DNA of 64,000 nt from Martelella mediterranea DSM 17316 (GTDB taxonomy: Bacteria; Pseudomonadota; Alphaproteobacteria; Rhizobiales; Rhizobiaceae), in NCBI RefSeq assembly GCF_002043005.1, contig NZ_CP020330.1:2808001-2872000 (forward strand). The letters are read 5' to 3'. The translations under genes and the position numbers were made by a program. The first letter of the stretch is position 1; each line of letters opens with the position of its first letter. The notes beneath the pieces are model-generated. The model saw only the letters and a list, made by a program, of their open reading frames with translations, was not told where the DNA came from and did no database searches. Positions 52,415-62,270 of the stretch are shown piece after piece.

Positions 52415-53391
52415 GGTTCATTCCTTTCATCATCATCATTATTGGTGGGCGCGCCCGGTGAAAGAGCGATCGCCCGACGCGTGTCGAGAAGGCCCATGGT
52501 GATGAATACCAGGGCCGGGAAGGTAAAGATCAGCGAGAGGTAGGAGAGAATGATCACCGGCACGGCCCAGCTCTTGCCGCGGGCGGCAAGATGCATGCGG
52601 GCAAGGCCGGAAAGCAGGAACCCGCCGCCGAAGGCGCCGAGGCAGGCAGCACCAATCAGTCCGATCGTGCCGCCGAAGAAGGTCGCGACGAGGGCCGCCA
52701 GAAACACGAAGATCGCATTCGTGCTCATGCGCAGCGCTACGGCCACATCTTCGCGCGGACGGTTGGAAAGCCCGGATGCGATGGCGATGCGGCTGGCGAA
52801 ATGGAAGGCGACGAACAGCAGGATCACCGAGGTCGCGCCCTGCACCATCGGCAGCAGCAGGGTGAACATGCTCTTGAATTGCGCGATCACCGCCGCGTCG
52901 CCGGCCAGTTCGGGGTTTTCGGCGGTCAGCGCCGCGGCGAAGGCGTCGATGATCTGGCCGGTGGTCTCCGGGCCGTAGCCCGCGACCGCGCCGACCACGA
53001 TCAGCGCCAGCGTGACGGCGGCGCAGAGATGCATCATGATGTCGGCGAGCGGATACCAGGCCATCTGGCCTTCCGGCCCGCCGATCTCGGTGGCCGGGCG
53101 GGCGAGATTGCCGAGATGGCTGAGCCAGCCGGCCGGGATCAGCGTGACAGCCAGCGTATAAAGCGCGAAGAACGGCGAGGCGAGCGCAAGGCCAAGCGCG
53201 CCGGCAACCACGATGCCGACGATCGCGGGCAGGAGGCCATAGCCGAGACCGGCAATCAGGATGGGAAGCGCGGAGGCGGCGGCAAGCAGCGTCGAAAACA
53301 GCACGGTGACGCCGGCGGCATAGGCAAGCGCGAAGGCCGCGACGCCGGAAAGCGCACCGATCAGCAATGTTCTTGCGTTAAGCGTCTTCAT
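52405..53391 (-). CDS. DUF2232 multi-spanning membrane protein
   Basis: 328 residues with about nine hydrophobic helices and small loops. The gene sits between rpsR and rplI, a position where rhizobial genomes keep a DUF2232 protein, which supports the family call. Its function is not established. The end overlaps the rplI start by 10 bp, so it is translated with the ribosomal proteins. Confidence 0.85.
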   Translation of the reverse strand: MKTLNARTLLIGALSGVAAFALAYAAGVTVLFSTLLAAASALPILIAGLGYGLLPAIVGIVVAGALGLALASPFFALYTLAVTLIPAGWLSHLGNLARPATEIGGPEGQMAWYPLADIMMHLCAAVTLALIVVGAVAGYGPETTGQIIDAFAAALTAENPELAGDAAVIAQFKSMFTLLLPMVQGATSVILLFVAFHFASRIAIASGLSNRPREDVAVALRMSTNAIFVFLAALVATFFGGTIGLIGAACLGAFGGGFLLSGLARMHLAARGKSWAVPVIILSYLSLIFTFPALVFITMGLLDTRRAIALSPGAPTNNDDDERNEPWT

Positions 53392-53579
53392 CTCGCTGTC
53401 CTGCCGTTCAAGCAGTTAGGGAAAGCCTCGTTTCCCAACCTGGGTCTATTTTTCGGCTGCTGCGCGCCCACCGCGCCGGAGCCAATCCCTCATGCGTCAT
53501 GCTCGGGCTTGAGCCAAGGATGACGCGGAGAGTGCGGAAGGCGAGGGGCATAGCCTCCCGCCTTCCATAAGCATAAACC

Positions 53580-53828
53580 TTACGAAACGACGTAGGGCAG
53601 AAGGCCGAGGAAGCGGGCGCGCTTGATGGCGCGGGCCAGTTCACGCTGCTTCTTCTGGCTGACGGCGGTGATGCGCGAAGGCACGATCTTGCCGCGTTCG
53701 GAAATGTAACGCTGCAGCAGACGTACGTCCTTGTAGTCGATCTTGGGCGCGTTGGCGCCGGAGAACGGGCAGGTCTTGCGACGGCGGTTGAACGGGCGAC
53801 GCGTCGGGATAGAAGCGATGGCTACCAT
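53580..53828 (-). CDS. rpsR: 30S ribosomal protein S18
   Basis: 82 residues. Typical basic S18 with [34 protein letters not shown] and the C-terminal [14 protein letters not shown]. Binds S6 and 16S rRNA in the platform. Follows rpsF by 29 bp on the same strand. Confidence 0.98.
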   Translation of the reverse strand: MVAIASIPTRRPFNRRRKTCPFSGANAPKIDYKDVRLLQRYISERGKIVPSRITAVSQKKQRELARAIKRARFLGLLPYVVS

Positions 53829-53857
53829 TTTCTTGATCCTTTATCTCGTAAACGCGA

Positions 53858-54295
53858 TTAGAAGCGCGGGCGGCGTTCGCCGCGGTCGCCGCCGCGATCG
53901 CCACGGTCACCGCGATCACGGTTGTCACGGCCGCCTTCGCGTCCGCCGTCACGGCGGGGACGGTCGTCGCGGTCGCGCTTCTGCATCATCGCCGACGGGC
54001 CTTCCTCGTGCTCCTCGACCTTGATGGTCATGTAGCGCAGGATGTCTTCATTGATGCGCATCTGGCGTTCCATCTCGTGGATCGCGGCAGCAGGTGCATC
54101 GATGTCCATCAGCGCGTAATGCGCCTTGCGGTTCTTCTTGATGCGGTAGGTGAGGGACTTCAGGCCCCAGTTTTCGATACGGCCGACCTTGCCGCCGTTT
54201 TCCTCGATCAGTCCCTTGTACTGCTCGACGATGGCGTCAACCTGCTGGGCCGTGATGTCCTGGCGGGCCAGGAACACGTGTTCGTAAAGTGCCAT
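53858..54295 (-). CDS. rpsF: 30S ribosomal protein S6
   Basis: 145 residues. N-terminal ferredoxin-like S6 domain ([33 protein letters not shown]) and a C-terminal extension of Arg/Asp/Gly repeats ([11 protein letters not shown] to RGERRPRF), which is a common alphaproteobacterial feature and probably disordered RNA-binding sequence. First gene of the rpsF-rpsR-DUF2232-rplI operon. Confidence 0.98.
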   Translation of the reverse strand: MALYEHVFLARQDITAQQVDAIVEQYKGLIEENGGKVGRIENWGLKSLTYRIKKNRKAHYALMDIDAPAAAIHEMERQMRINEDILRYMTIKVEEHEEGPSAMMQKRDRDDRPRRDGGREGGRDNRDRGDRGDRGGDRGERRPRF

Positions 54296-54720
54296 TGATA
54301 TTTGCCTTTCTTGCGTTTCCAGGACCCGGAATTCGGCGGCTAAGCCTCAACGACTGCTCCTGAGGGGAAACCCCGGCAAGAAAAGCGTTAGACGAGACGG
54401 TCGAGAGCGGCGACACGGGAGGCAGGCGCTTTTACCGCGCCAGGCATTTCCGCCACAGCGAAAACAGCCCTCCGTTCAGCCACCAGCCTGAAGACCGGAC
54501 CTTTGGATGAGCGGCTTATACGGATTTTCGGGCGGAATGCAAGGGGGGGTGGAGTTGGCGGGGTGGCGGGGAAATCAACTTCGTGACTCCATATCGCAGG
54601 ATCGCTCCAGTAGTTGATGCTCCCCGCAATCTGCCATTTCGTCTGCACAGAATTTCCGTAGTCTTGTTCTAAAAATACGGACCTCACAATACTAGTATTA
54701 GACCGTGTTAGCTATCGCCG
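54296..54720 (-). other. rpsF upstream region and junction to an AT-rich accessory gene
   Basis: 425 bp without a supported gene. The part nearest rpsF should hold the ribosomal-protein promoter. From about 54540 the composition shifts to AT-rich, marking the left edge of the inserted orphan gene. A 99-codon minus-strand frame here has no ribosome-binding site and a non-coding amino-acid mix. Confidence 0.5.
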
Positions 54721-55965
54721 CTACATCGTCCACACTTTCGCCTCTCGCAGATAACTAGGAACTTCATGGTCACGTGCTGCTGGATGATTTTCCAGTATCA
54801 TTCGCAACGTACGCACAGCATCAAAGGCTTGGATGATTAAATTTCTCTGTTCGGCGACATATTTTTGGTCGAAATCATTTTCTTCTACTGTGTGTGCCGG
54901 TTTCTGACGTATTTTGCGAACCGCTCGGAAGTTGCTAAACATCTCTGCCGTCCCTGTTGGTTCTGCTGGTCTGAATTTCTTCCTTGTCCACTCTTCAAGG
55001 AGTTGAATCGTGCCTTTCGGCTGCGTGACTCGGTTTCCATCTTCGTCGGTCAAGTTTCGATTGAGCTCCAGGTCACCCTTAAAGAAATCTCGGTTCAGGT
55101 CGTCGCTCAATAGCTGATCAAGTAGCAATGCAAATTCGCGAAATTCTTTCTTTGTGGGCCTTATCAATATCCCGAACCCGCTTATACGTTTCGCCTCGGT
55201 TCGGAAAAGTTTGGGCTTTCTCATGAGTACGCAAATCTGATTGATTTCGATTTTCTCTTGCAAAAATGCATTATAAATTGATATTCGTTCAGGGAATTCT
55301 CCCATGATTTGGGTTCGGAAAAAGTCCGGATGCAATTTATAATTGCCGGGCAGCTCATGTTTCTGCATTTCGATTTGTAGTACCTCGGGCAAGTCGTGCA
55401 GGTATCGTAGAAAGGCAGCCATCGCCCGATGCATGTCTTCATCATACGCAAAGCCGAATTCAAAAAACTCCAAGCCGTCTAGAACTACTGCGCGGTCTGC
55501 TATCTGCGTACCTTCCTTCTGTAGGATTCGCCCGTGAATATCGTCGACATCAAAGTCAAACCGAGGATCATTTCTATACCACTCGAGGGCACGCAGGTCG
55601 AACGCTCGGTAGCTGAGTTGGGGCGCACCTTCCTTAAGGGCTCGGGTGAACGGTGCCGTCTCGCTGGCCCCCGCTTTTCGCTCTTTGAGCAACTCTGGGG
55701 AGGGATAGAGACAGCCTTCAAGACCGTCGGCCTCAATTTTTCTGAGTTGCACGTCGATCGGTTCCGCCGGGAAAGCCTTGATATGGGGATTGGGATGTCG
55801 GTCGCCACGCACCAAGTCCAACCTACTCTCGGCTATTAGCTCGCGAATAGCTTCGACATCACTAACGTTTGCTAACGGGAACACACCTAGACCGTTGAAA
55901 TCACCGGACCCTAGATATTGGGATACTACCTTCTCCAAAATAGCGTTCTTGCGGTCAGCGCACAT
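54721..55965 (-). CDS. AT-rich orphan protein with a C-terminal HEPN-like Rx4H motif
   Basis: 414 residues, soluble, no signal peptide. I recognise no named family over the first ~300 residues (mixed alpha/beta, several acidic aromatic stretches such as RNDPRFDFDVDDI). The C-terminus is helical and carries IRQKPAH, that is Arg353-x4-His358, followed by a long amphipathic helix (EQRNLIIQAFDAVRTLRMIL). This arrangement matches the catalytic motif and last helix of HEPN RNases, which often act in abortive-infection and toxin systems. The gene is much AT-richer than its neighbours and sits alone between rpsF and fabD, where related genomes usually have few genes. A defence or toxin role is inferred. 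Confidence 0.65.
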   Translation of the reverse strand: MCADRKNAILEKVVSQYLGSGDFNGLGVFPLANVSDVEAIRELIAESRLDLVRGDRHPNPHIKAFPAEPIDVQLRKIEADGLEGCLYPSPELLKERKAGASETAPFTRALKEGAPQLSYRAFDLRALEWYRNDPRFDFDVDDIHGRILQKEGTQIADRAVVLDGLEFFEFGFAYDEDMHRAMAAFLRYLHDLPEVLQIEMQKHELPGNYKLHPDFFRTQIMGEFPERISIYNAFLQEKIEINQICVLMRKPKLFRTEAKRISGFGILIRPTKKEFREFALLLDQLLSDDLNRDFFKGDLELNRNLTDEDGNRVTQPKGTIQLLEEWTRKKFRPAEPTGTAEMFSNFRAVRKIRQKPAHTVEENDFDQKYVAEQRNLIIQAFDAVRTLRMILENHPAARDHEVPSYLREAKVWTM

Positions 55966-56474
55966 GGTCCAAATCCATTTTCACTGTGGTTTGCTAATTA
56001 ATGCAGATACGGCTGATGTTCATCGGCAATGCCAAACCATTCTCCGCGCAAAGACCACGAATCACAGACCCTCCAGAGTACAGTGTCACCTGATTGTGAA
56101 TGCCCCCAAATTCACGTTTTTTGTTGAACAACTCAACGGTCTTTACGGCCCGAAAACTATTCTTCTCGCGGCCAGCGCGAAAGTCAATTTATCTAGTTTG
56201 GAATCGAGGCGAGACAGCAGTACGTTGAGAACAATTAAGACTTACTTTGATGAGGAGCGCTTTAAGCAAAAGCACACACATGCATGTGTATGCCGCAAGC
56301 AACACCGAAACGTGGAACGTCACAAGCGGCTTTTGGGAAGCGGCCCCATCGCTTCGGCTGGCGTCGATAATGTAGAGGAGGTTGATGATACAGAAGCCGG
56401 TGTCATTGCTGCTCGGCACATCGGAATAGCCGCAGCGATGCTGATGGTCTTGTGCCACAGTGCCGCCTTGTACC
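55966..56474. other. 509-bp stretch without a convincing gene
   Basis: Composition changes from AT-rich to GC-rich near 56340, the probable right edge of the inserted segment. Open frames on both strands run through here, but none has a start with a ribosome-binding site or a coherent codon pattern across the composition change. The left part should contain the promoter of the 414-residue gene. Confidence 0.45.
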
Positions 56475-57230
56475 TCACCCCACCGCCGTCTCCGCATCCG
56501 CCCGTTTCACCACCCGATGCTGATCCTCCCCGAGCCCCTGTTTCCAGTAGCTGGAAATATAGAGCTGGTCCGGCCCAAGCCCGCGTTCCTGCCTCAGATA
56601 CGCCCGCACACGCCGCATGGTTTCGAATTCGGCGGCGCACCAGGCGTAGACGCGGCCCGTTCGCCAGGGGAGCGCGCGGACGAAGGTTTCGAATTTTTGC
56701 GGGTGATGGCCGGGTTCGGGGTTGATGAGCCAGTGCAGGGTGACGCCGTCGGGGTGGGGGAGGTCCTGGCGGTCCGCTTCGCTCTGGATCTCGATCACCG
56801 CGTCGCCGACGGCATCGGCGGGCAGCGCCTCCAGATTGACGGCGATGGCGGGGAGCGCGGTCATGTCGCCGAGGACGAGATACCAGTTGGCCCCGGGCGC
56901 AAGCGGCTTGGCCGGTCCCGGTCCGCCGACGGTGATCGTCTCGCCGGGCTTTACGGTCTGCGCCCATGACACGGCCGGTCCGCCGCTGCTGTGGTCGCCG
57001 TGGAGCGCGAAATCGATGTCGAGGGCGTCCGCCGTCTGGCGGCGGATCGTGTAGGTGCGCACCAGCGGCTTTTCATCCGGGCCGGGCAGCATCAGCTTCA
57101 CATAGCCGCCGTCCTGCTGAAGGGGGAACTCTGCCATGGCCGGCCCGCCAAGGGAAACGCGGCGCATGTTCGGGGTGATTTGCGCCGTTGAGATGACCTC
57201 AAAGCGCTTCGGTTCTGGTCTTTTGTTCAT
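56475..57230 (-). CDS. Siderophore-interacting protein (FAD/NAD(P)H ferric-siderophore reductase)
   Basis: 251 residues. N-terminal FAD-binding barrel with the flavin motif RTYTIRR and DIDFALHG, then the C-terminal SIP domain (WYLVLGDMTALPAI, YAWCAAEFETMRRVRAYLR) and the terminal SSYWKQGLGEDQHR typical of ViuB/YqjH proteins. Reduces ferric siderophores in the cytoplasm to release iron. No Fur box or siderophore transporter is recognised nearby; it appears to be a lone gene. Confidence 0.93.
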   Translation of the reverse strand: MNKRPEPKRFEVISTAQITPNMRRVSLGGPAMAEFPLQQDGGYVKLMLPGPDEKPLVRTYTIRRQTADALDIDFALHGDHSSGGPAVSWAQTVKPGETITVGGPGPAKPLAPGANWYLVLGDMTALPAIAVNLEALPADAVGDAVIEIQSEADRQDLPHPDGVTLHWLINPEPGHHPQKFETFVRALPWRTGRVYAWCAAEFETMRRVRAYLRQERGLGPDQLYISSYWKQGLGEDQHRVVKRADAETAVG

Positions 57231-57280
57231 GGATTTAATATGACTATTTTAGTCCAGTTTGGCAATATCCCGCGCGAGGC

Positions 57281-58201
57281 CTATACCAGCGCCCAGATAT
57301 ACGCCGCATAGGCCGCCAGCATCGCCGCCCCCGTCGCCCGGTGGAATTTCGGGGCGAAGAACAGCATCAGCGCGAAGAACACGGTCGCGGCCAGCATCAC
57401 CGGCACGTCGAATGTGGCGAAGCCCTCCGGCACGGGCAGCGGCGCGATCACGGCGGTGGCGCCGATGATGCAGAGCACGTTGAAGATGCAGGAGCCGGTG
57501 ACATTGCCGATCGCCACGTCCGAGTGGCGCTTGAGGGCGGCGACGACGGCGGTTGCGAGTTCCGGCAGGCTGGTGCCGAGCGCGACGACCGTCAGCCCCA
57601 CCACCGCGTCGGATATGCCGAAATGGGCGGCAAGCTCGGTCGCGCCGCGGATCAGCAGTTCCGCGCCGATGATCAGCAGGATGAGCCCCGCGACGATCAG
57701 CACTGTCATCTTCCACACCGGCATCGCGCCATCGGCCGGCAGTTCCGGCGCGGTGTCCGCGGCGGCGGCGAAGCGATAGGTTCTGAAAAGGTAAAGCGCG
57801 AGCAGCGCCAGCAGCACGACGCCGGCAAGCCTGCCGATCACGTCAAACTGCACCAGAAGCAGCAGCAGCACGGCGGAGGCCGTCATGGCGATGGCATCGC
57901 GGCGCACATTCCTGTCCCAGGCGGAAATCGGGAAGATCACCGCGGCCGCGCCGACGATCAGCAGGATATTGGCGATGTTGGAGCCGACCACATTGCCAAG
58001 CGCGATGCCCGGCGAGCCGGTGAGCGCGGCGCGGACGGAAACCAGAAGCTCCGGCAGCGAGGTGCCGAAACCGACAATCACCAGCGACGCCACCAGCGGC
58101 GATATCCCCATCCGTCGCGCGGTCGCAACCGCACCTGAAACCAGCCATTCCGCCCCGAAATAAAGCCCGATCAGACCGAGCGCGATATAAAGAAAATCCA
58201 A
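57281..58201 (-). CDS. Calcium/sodium antiporter (YrbG/CaCA family)
   Basis: 306 residues with ten transmembrane helices in an inverted-repeat pair. Both alpha-repeats are visible: GFGTSLPELLVS...GNVVGSNIANI in the first half and ALGTSLPELATA...GNVTGSCIFNV in the second, with the ion-binding glutamates in GTSLPEL. Inner-membrane cation exchanger. Separate from the SIP gene by 50 bp, same strand. Confidence 0.94.
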   Translation of the reverse strand: MDFLYIALGLIGLYFGAEWLVSGAVATARRMGISPLVASLVIVGFGTSLPELLVSVRAALTGSPGIALGNVVGSNIANILLIVGAAAVIFPISAWDRNVRRDAIAMTASAVLLLLLVQFDVIGRLAGVVLLALLALYLFRTYRFAAAADTAPELPADGAMPVWKMTVLIVAGLILLIIGAELLIRGATELAAHFGISDAVVGLTVVALGTSLPELATAVVAALKRHSDVAIGNVTGSCIFNVLCIIGATAVIAPLPVPEGFATFDVPVMLAATVFFALMLFFAPKFHRATGAAMLAAYAAYIWALV

Positions 58202-58345
58202 TGCAAGTCCCCATTCTGGCCGGGCGTCGCCGGCGTTTGGGTTGGATATGGGGGCTTACGCGCAAGAGACAATGCGTCGATGAGGAAATTGGGTGGGGAA
58301 GCGCCGCGATCTGGGCGAAAGTGCTGCGCACCGCGCCGCAGCCAT

Positions 58346-58495
58346 CAATCTCCGCCCTTGAGGGGGAGATGTCGCGAAAGCGACAGAGAGGGGTAAAGGG
58401 CGCAAGCCCTAAAAGCCGCATACGCCGTGCTCTCGGAGAGGGTTCACCCCTCTCTGCCCCTGTCGGGGCATCTCCCCCTCAAGGGGGGAGATTGT
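58346..58495. repeat. Palindromic intergenic repeat, copy 4
   Basis: Same order of hairpins as copy 1 (GTCGCGAAAGCGAC first, CCCCTGTCGGGG second) with a longer central spacer. It takes up half of the 315-bp gap between the antiporter and aldo-keto reductase genes; nothing else is seen there apart from the presumed antiporter promoter near 58202-58340. Confidence 0.85.
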
Positions 58496-58516
58496 CTGGG
58501 GGCTATGCGGCCTCTC

Positions 58517-59563
58517 TCAGATCGGCGCGGGGAAGGTCCGGTGCACCCGTGCGATATCGCCGAGAATATCGTCGGTCATGGCGACGTCTGCTGCGGCGAT
58601 GTTGGTCTTGAGTTGCTCCATCGAGGTCGCGCCGATGATGGCGGCGGTCACGAAGGGGCGGGACAGCACGAAGCCGAGCGCCATCTGCGCCGGGTCCAGC
58701 CCGTGGGTTTCGGCGAGCTTGCAATAGGCGTCGACCGCCGGTTCCTGATGCTCCTGCAGCCGGCCGCCGAGATCGGCAGACGAGACCGCCGCGCGCGAGC
58801 CGTCCGGCAGCTTCCCGTTGCGGTATTTGCCGGTCAGAAGCCCGGCGGCGAGCGGCGAGAATGCCAGAAGGCCGACATCCTCGTGATAGGCGAGTTCCGC
58901 CATGTCGAGATCGTGGTGGCGGTAGAGCAGATTGTACTCGTTCTGGACGGTCGCGATCCGCGCCCGGTCCTTCGCCTCGGCGCGTTCGAGGTATTTCATC
59001 GCGCCCCAGCAGGTCTCGTTTGAAAGCCCGATCGCGCGGATCTTGCCGGCCTTCACCAGCTCATCCAGCGTATCCAGCGTCTCGGCGATATCGATGCGCG
59101 CCCGGAACCGGTCCTGCCCGAAGGGGGAATAGGACCACGAATTGCGGAAATGGAAATGGTTCCGGTTCGGCCAGTGCACCTGGTAGAGGTCGATGTAATC
59201 GGTCTTCAGCCGCTTCAGGCTGTCGTCGAGCGCCGTGCGGATGCCCTCCGGCGTCAGCGGGCTGCCATTGCGCACCCAGGGGCGGCCGGGGCCCGCCACC
59301 TTGCTGGCGAGCACGATATCGTCGCGCTTCTTGCGCGCGCTCAGCCATGCGCCGATGAATTCCTCGGTGCGGCCGTAGGTTTCCGGGCCGATCGGGGTCA
59401 CCGGATACATCTCGGCGGTGTCGAAGAAGTTGACGCCGTTTTCCACGGCATAGTCCATCTGGGCGGAAGCTTCCTCCAACGTGTTCTGCGTGCCCCATGT
59501 CATGGTGCCGAGACAGATTTGCGAAACCCTGATGCCGGTGCGGCCCAAACTTTTGATTTTCAT
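58517..59563 (-). CDS. Aldo-keto reductase (Tas-like)
   Basis: 348 residues. TIM-barrel AKR with the catalytic tetrad Asp in NFFDTAEMYP (with the Tyr), Lys in VLASKVAG, and His in YQVHWPNR; the cofactor region IIGATSMEQLKTNI is at the C-terminus. The insert around HWPNRNHFHF resembles E. coli Tas. NADP(H)-dependent carbonyl reduction; substrate unknown. ATG 59563 follows AAGG; a longer in-frame start is not family-like. Divergent from fabD. Confidence 0.93.
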   Translation of the reverse strand: MKIKSLGRTGIRVSQICLGTMTWGTQNTLEEASAQMDYAVENGVNFFDTAEMYPVTPIGPETYGRTEEFIGAWLSARKKRDDIVLASKVAGPGRPWVRNGSPLTPEGIRTALDDSLKRLKTDYIDLYQVHWPNRNHFHFRNSWSYSPFGQDRFRARIDIAETLDTLDELVKAGKIRAIGLSNETCWGAMKYLERAEAKDRARIATVQNEYNLLYRHHDLDMAELAYHEDVGLLAFSPLAAGLLTGKYRNGKLPDGSRAAVSSADLGGRLQEHQEPAVDAYCKLAETHGLDPAQMALGFVLSRPFVTAAIIGATSMEQLKTNIAAADVAMTDDILGDIARVHRTFPAPI

Positions 59564-59788
59564 GAATATACCTTGAGAAACGACTTGCGTGATCAGTGAC
59601 GCGACTTTAGCCGGAACCATCCGGTACGCAAGCGTATCCGGGCTTTTTTCGGTGTCGGCCTTGTGGAACCGCATTGTGGCGCGCCCTTGACTTGCGCGAT
59701 CGAAACGTCAATTGGAGAACGAAAACCGACGCGATCCGGTACTATAAGGAACGCGCGGGGAGGTTTCACGGCAAAGAGGCTGATTGAG

Positions 59789-60733
59789 ATGAGCGTTGCA
59801 TTCACCTTTCCCGGTCAGGGAAGCCAGACCGTCGGCATGGGCAAGGCGCTGGCGGATGAGTTTACCGCCGCCCGGCTGGTGTTCGAGGAAGTCGACGATG
59901 CGCTCGGCGAGAAACTCTCCGCCATCATCTGGGAAGGTCCGGAAGACCAGCTCCAGCTCACCGCCAACGCCCAGCCGGCGCTGATGGCGGTGTCGCTTGC
60001 AACCGTCAGGGTGCTGGAGGCCGAAGGCCTCGATCTGGCGAACGACATTTCCTATGTCGCCGGCCACTCGCTCGGCGAATATTCGGCGCTCTGCGCCGCC
60101 GGCACCTTCTCGCTGGCCGATACCGCCCGGCTTCTGCGCATCCGCGGCAATGCCATGCAGCGCGCGGTCCCCGTCGGCAAGGGCGCGATGGCGGCGATCA
60201 TCGGTCTCGAATTCGAGGATGTCGAGGCGCTTTGCGAAGACGCCTCGGCTGTGGGTGTCTGCCAGATCGCCAATGACAATGGCGGTGGACAGGTGGTGAT
60301 CTCCGGCAGCAAGGACGCCGTCGAAAAGGCGGTCGGGATCGCGACGGAGAAGGGCGCCAAGCGCGCGCTGCTGCTGCCGGTCTCCGCACCCTTCCATTGC
60401 GCGCTGATGGCGCCGGCCGCCGACGCGATGGAAGAGGCGCTGGCCGAAGTCCGCCGCGGCGAGCCGGTGGTGCCGGTGATCGCCAATGTCCGCGCCGCGC
60501 CTGTTTCCGACCCCGATGAGATCACGAAGCTGCTGGTCGAGCAGGTCACCGGCCGGGTGCGCTGGCGCGAGACGGTGAGCTGGTTTGCGGCAAACGAAAT
60601 CGAAACGCTCTATGAAGTTGGCGCCGGCAAGGTGCTGACCGGTCTTGCGCGGCGCATCGAGCGTTCGCTCTCCGGCGTCGCGATCAACGAGCCGGGCGAT
60701 ATCGACGCGGCGCTGAAGGCGATCAAGGGCTGA
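59789..60733 (+). CDS. fabD: Malonyl-CoA:ACP transacylase
   Basis: 314 residues from ATG 59789. Loads malonyl groups onto ACP for fatty-acid elongation. GQGSQ (10-14), nucleophile Ser94 in GHSLGEYSA, active-site His203 in APFHCALM and the GAGKVLTGL segment are all present. First gene of the fabD-fabG-acpP-fabF cluster; the promoter lies in the 225 bp shared with the aldo-keto reductase gene. Confidence 0.97.
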   Translation: MSVAFTFPGQGSQTVGMGKALADEFTAARLVFEEVDDALGEKLSAIIWEGPEDQLQLTANAQPALMAVSLATVRVLEAEGLDLANDISYVAGHSLGEYSALCAAGTFSLADTARLLRIRGNAMQRAVPVGKGAMAAIIGLEFEDVEALCEDASAVGVCQIANDNGGGQVVISGSKDAVEKAVGIATEKGAKRALLLPVSAPFHCALMAPAADAMEEALAEVRRGEPVVPVIANVRAAPVSDPDEITKLLVEQVTGRVRWRETVSWFAANEIETLYEVGAGKVLTGLARRIERSLSGVAINEPGDIDAALKAIKG

Positions 60734-60782
60734 AACCGAAACGGCCCGCGATTGGCGGGCAAACATCTGACGAGGTTATGAC

Positions 60783-61520
60783 ATGTTGGATCTGACTGGC
60801 CGAAAGGCGCTCGTTACCGGCGCCAGCGGCGGCATCGGCGAGGCGATCGCCCGCATGCTCCACGCCCAGGGCGCGACCGTAGCACTCCACGGCACCCGCG
60901 CGGAAAAGCTCGAGGCGCTGGCTGGCGAGCTTGGCGAGCGCACTCATGTGTTTCCCGCCAATCTTTCCGACCGCGCCGCCGTCAAGGAACTCGGCGAAAA
61001 GGCCGAGGCGGATCTCGGCGGCATCGACATCCTGGTTAACAATGCCGGCATCACCAAGGACGGCCTGTTCGTGCGCATGAGCGACGCGGACTGGGAAAGC
61101 GTGCTGGAGGTCAACCTCACCGCCGCCTTCGTGCTGACCCGCACCATCATGCATCCGATGATGCGCCGCCGCTTCGGCCGGGTCATCAACATCACCTCGA
61201 TCGTCGGCGTCACCGGCAATCCGGGCCAGGCCAATTATTGCGCCGCCAAGGCCGGCATGATCGGCTTTTCGAAATCGCTGGCGCAGGAAGTCGCGCCGCG
61301 CAACGTCACGGTCAATTGCGTCGCCCCCGGATTCATCGAAACCGCGATGACCGACAAGCTGAACGACAAGCAGAAAGAAGCGATCCTCGGCGCCGTTCCG
61401 ATGAAGCGGATGGGCAGCGGGGATGACATTGCGGCCGCCGTCACCTATCTTGCCTCCAACGAGGCCGGCTATGTCACGGGCCAGACCTTGCATATCAATG
61501 GCGGCATGGCCATGATCTGA
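60783..61520 (+). CDS. fabG: 3-oxoacyl-ACP reductase
   Basis: 245 residues, classical SDR. TGASGGIG (12-19), NNAG (86-89), Ser139, Tyr152 and Lys156 form the NADPH site and catalytic set. MRRRFGRVINITSIVG and the C-terminal YVTGQTLHINGGMAM are FabG hallmarks. GAGG precedes the ATG by seven bases; 49 bp after fabD. Confidence 0.97.
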   Translation: MLDLTGRKALVTGASGGIGEAIARMLHAQGATVALHGTRAEKLEALAGELGERTHVFPANLSDRAAVKELGEKAEADLGGIDILVNNAGITKDGLFVRMSDADWESVLEVNLTAAFVLTRTIMHPMMRRRFGRVINITSIVGVTGNPGQANYCAAKAGMIGFSKSLAQEVAPRNVTVNCVAPGFIETAMTDKLNDKQKEAILGAVPMKRMGSGDDIAAAVTYLASNEAGYVTGQTLHINGGMAMI

Positions 61521-61797
61521 CATCGCGGTCCGCTCCACGCGGGCCGTCGAAAATGCTGGAGAGACCGGCAACGCGGTGTTTTTTGGGCTTTGCGCTCAGA
61601 ACAAAGCATGGTAAGCGGGCCGGGACTGCCAAGAACAGTCCAATGAACGAAGCCCGGTCCATCGGCCGGGATTTCGGTTTAAGTGGGCGTTGGTTCACAT
61701 ATCTGCCGCGGCGTGTTTCCTTTTGGAGGGCCGGCGGCTTTCACATAGCGGATGTCAAGGCATCCGGTAGAACTTGAGACAGGTCGAGGAAACCGAC

Positions 61798-62034
61798 ATG
61801 AGCGATATCGCAGAACGCGTTAAGAAAATTGTAGTTGACCACCTGGGCGTGGATGCCGACAAGGTTGTCGAAAGCGCAAGCTTCATCGACGATCTCGGCG
61901 CCGACTCGCTCGATACCGTCGAGCTGGTCATGGCCTTCGAAGAAGAGTTCGGTGTGGAAATCCCCGACGATGCCGCTGATTCGATCCTCACGGTCGGCGA
62001 TGCCATCAAGTTCATCGAAAAGGCTCAGGCCTGA
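61798..62034 (+). CDS. acpP: Acyl carrier protein
   Basis: 78 residues, acidic, with the phosphopantetheine serine Ser37 in [15 protein letters not shown] 61798 is preceded by CGAGGAAA. A 277-bp gap after fabG suggests that acpP has its own promoter, as expected for such an abundant protein. A strong terminator follows at 62088-62113. Confidence 0.98.
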   Translation: MSDIAERVKKIVVDHLGVDADKVVESASFIDDLGADSLDTVELVMAFEEEFGVEIPDDAADSILTVGDAIKFIEKAQA

Positions 62035-62087
62035 TCGACTGAAAATTCAGGGCGGCGTTCGGGTCATACCTGCAACCCGCCTCGAAC

Positions 62088-62113
62088 GGCCCGGTGATAC
62101 GGGCCATTTTTTT
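62088..62113 (+). terminator. Rho-independent terminator after acpP
   Basis: GGCCCG-GTGATA-CGGGCC followed by ATTTTTTT, 53 bp after the acpP stop. It separates the highly expressed acpP from fabF. Confidence 0.9.
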
Positions 62114-62270
62114 GTCCTGCGTTCCGGGACGGGAACGCATCAAGGACGGTTTTGCGCTTGTGGCGAGAGCGTTTATAGTCGGGCGAATGTCGATTCCACT
62201 CGGCATTGGCCGGCATGAAACGCTGGTCATGATGGCAAGAAACTTGAGAAAAATGGGGGGCGATCCACCA

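Noticed and set aside
55778..56725. 315-codon plus-strand frame
   Set aside because: Crosses a sharp composition change and overlaps the ends of two minus-strand genes; no coherent domain or start signal.
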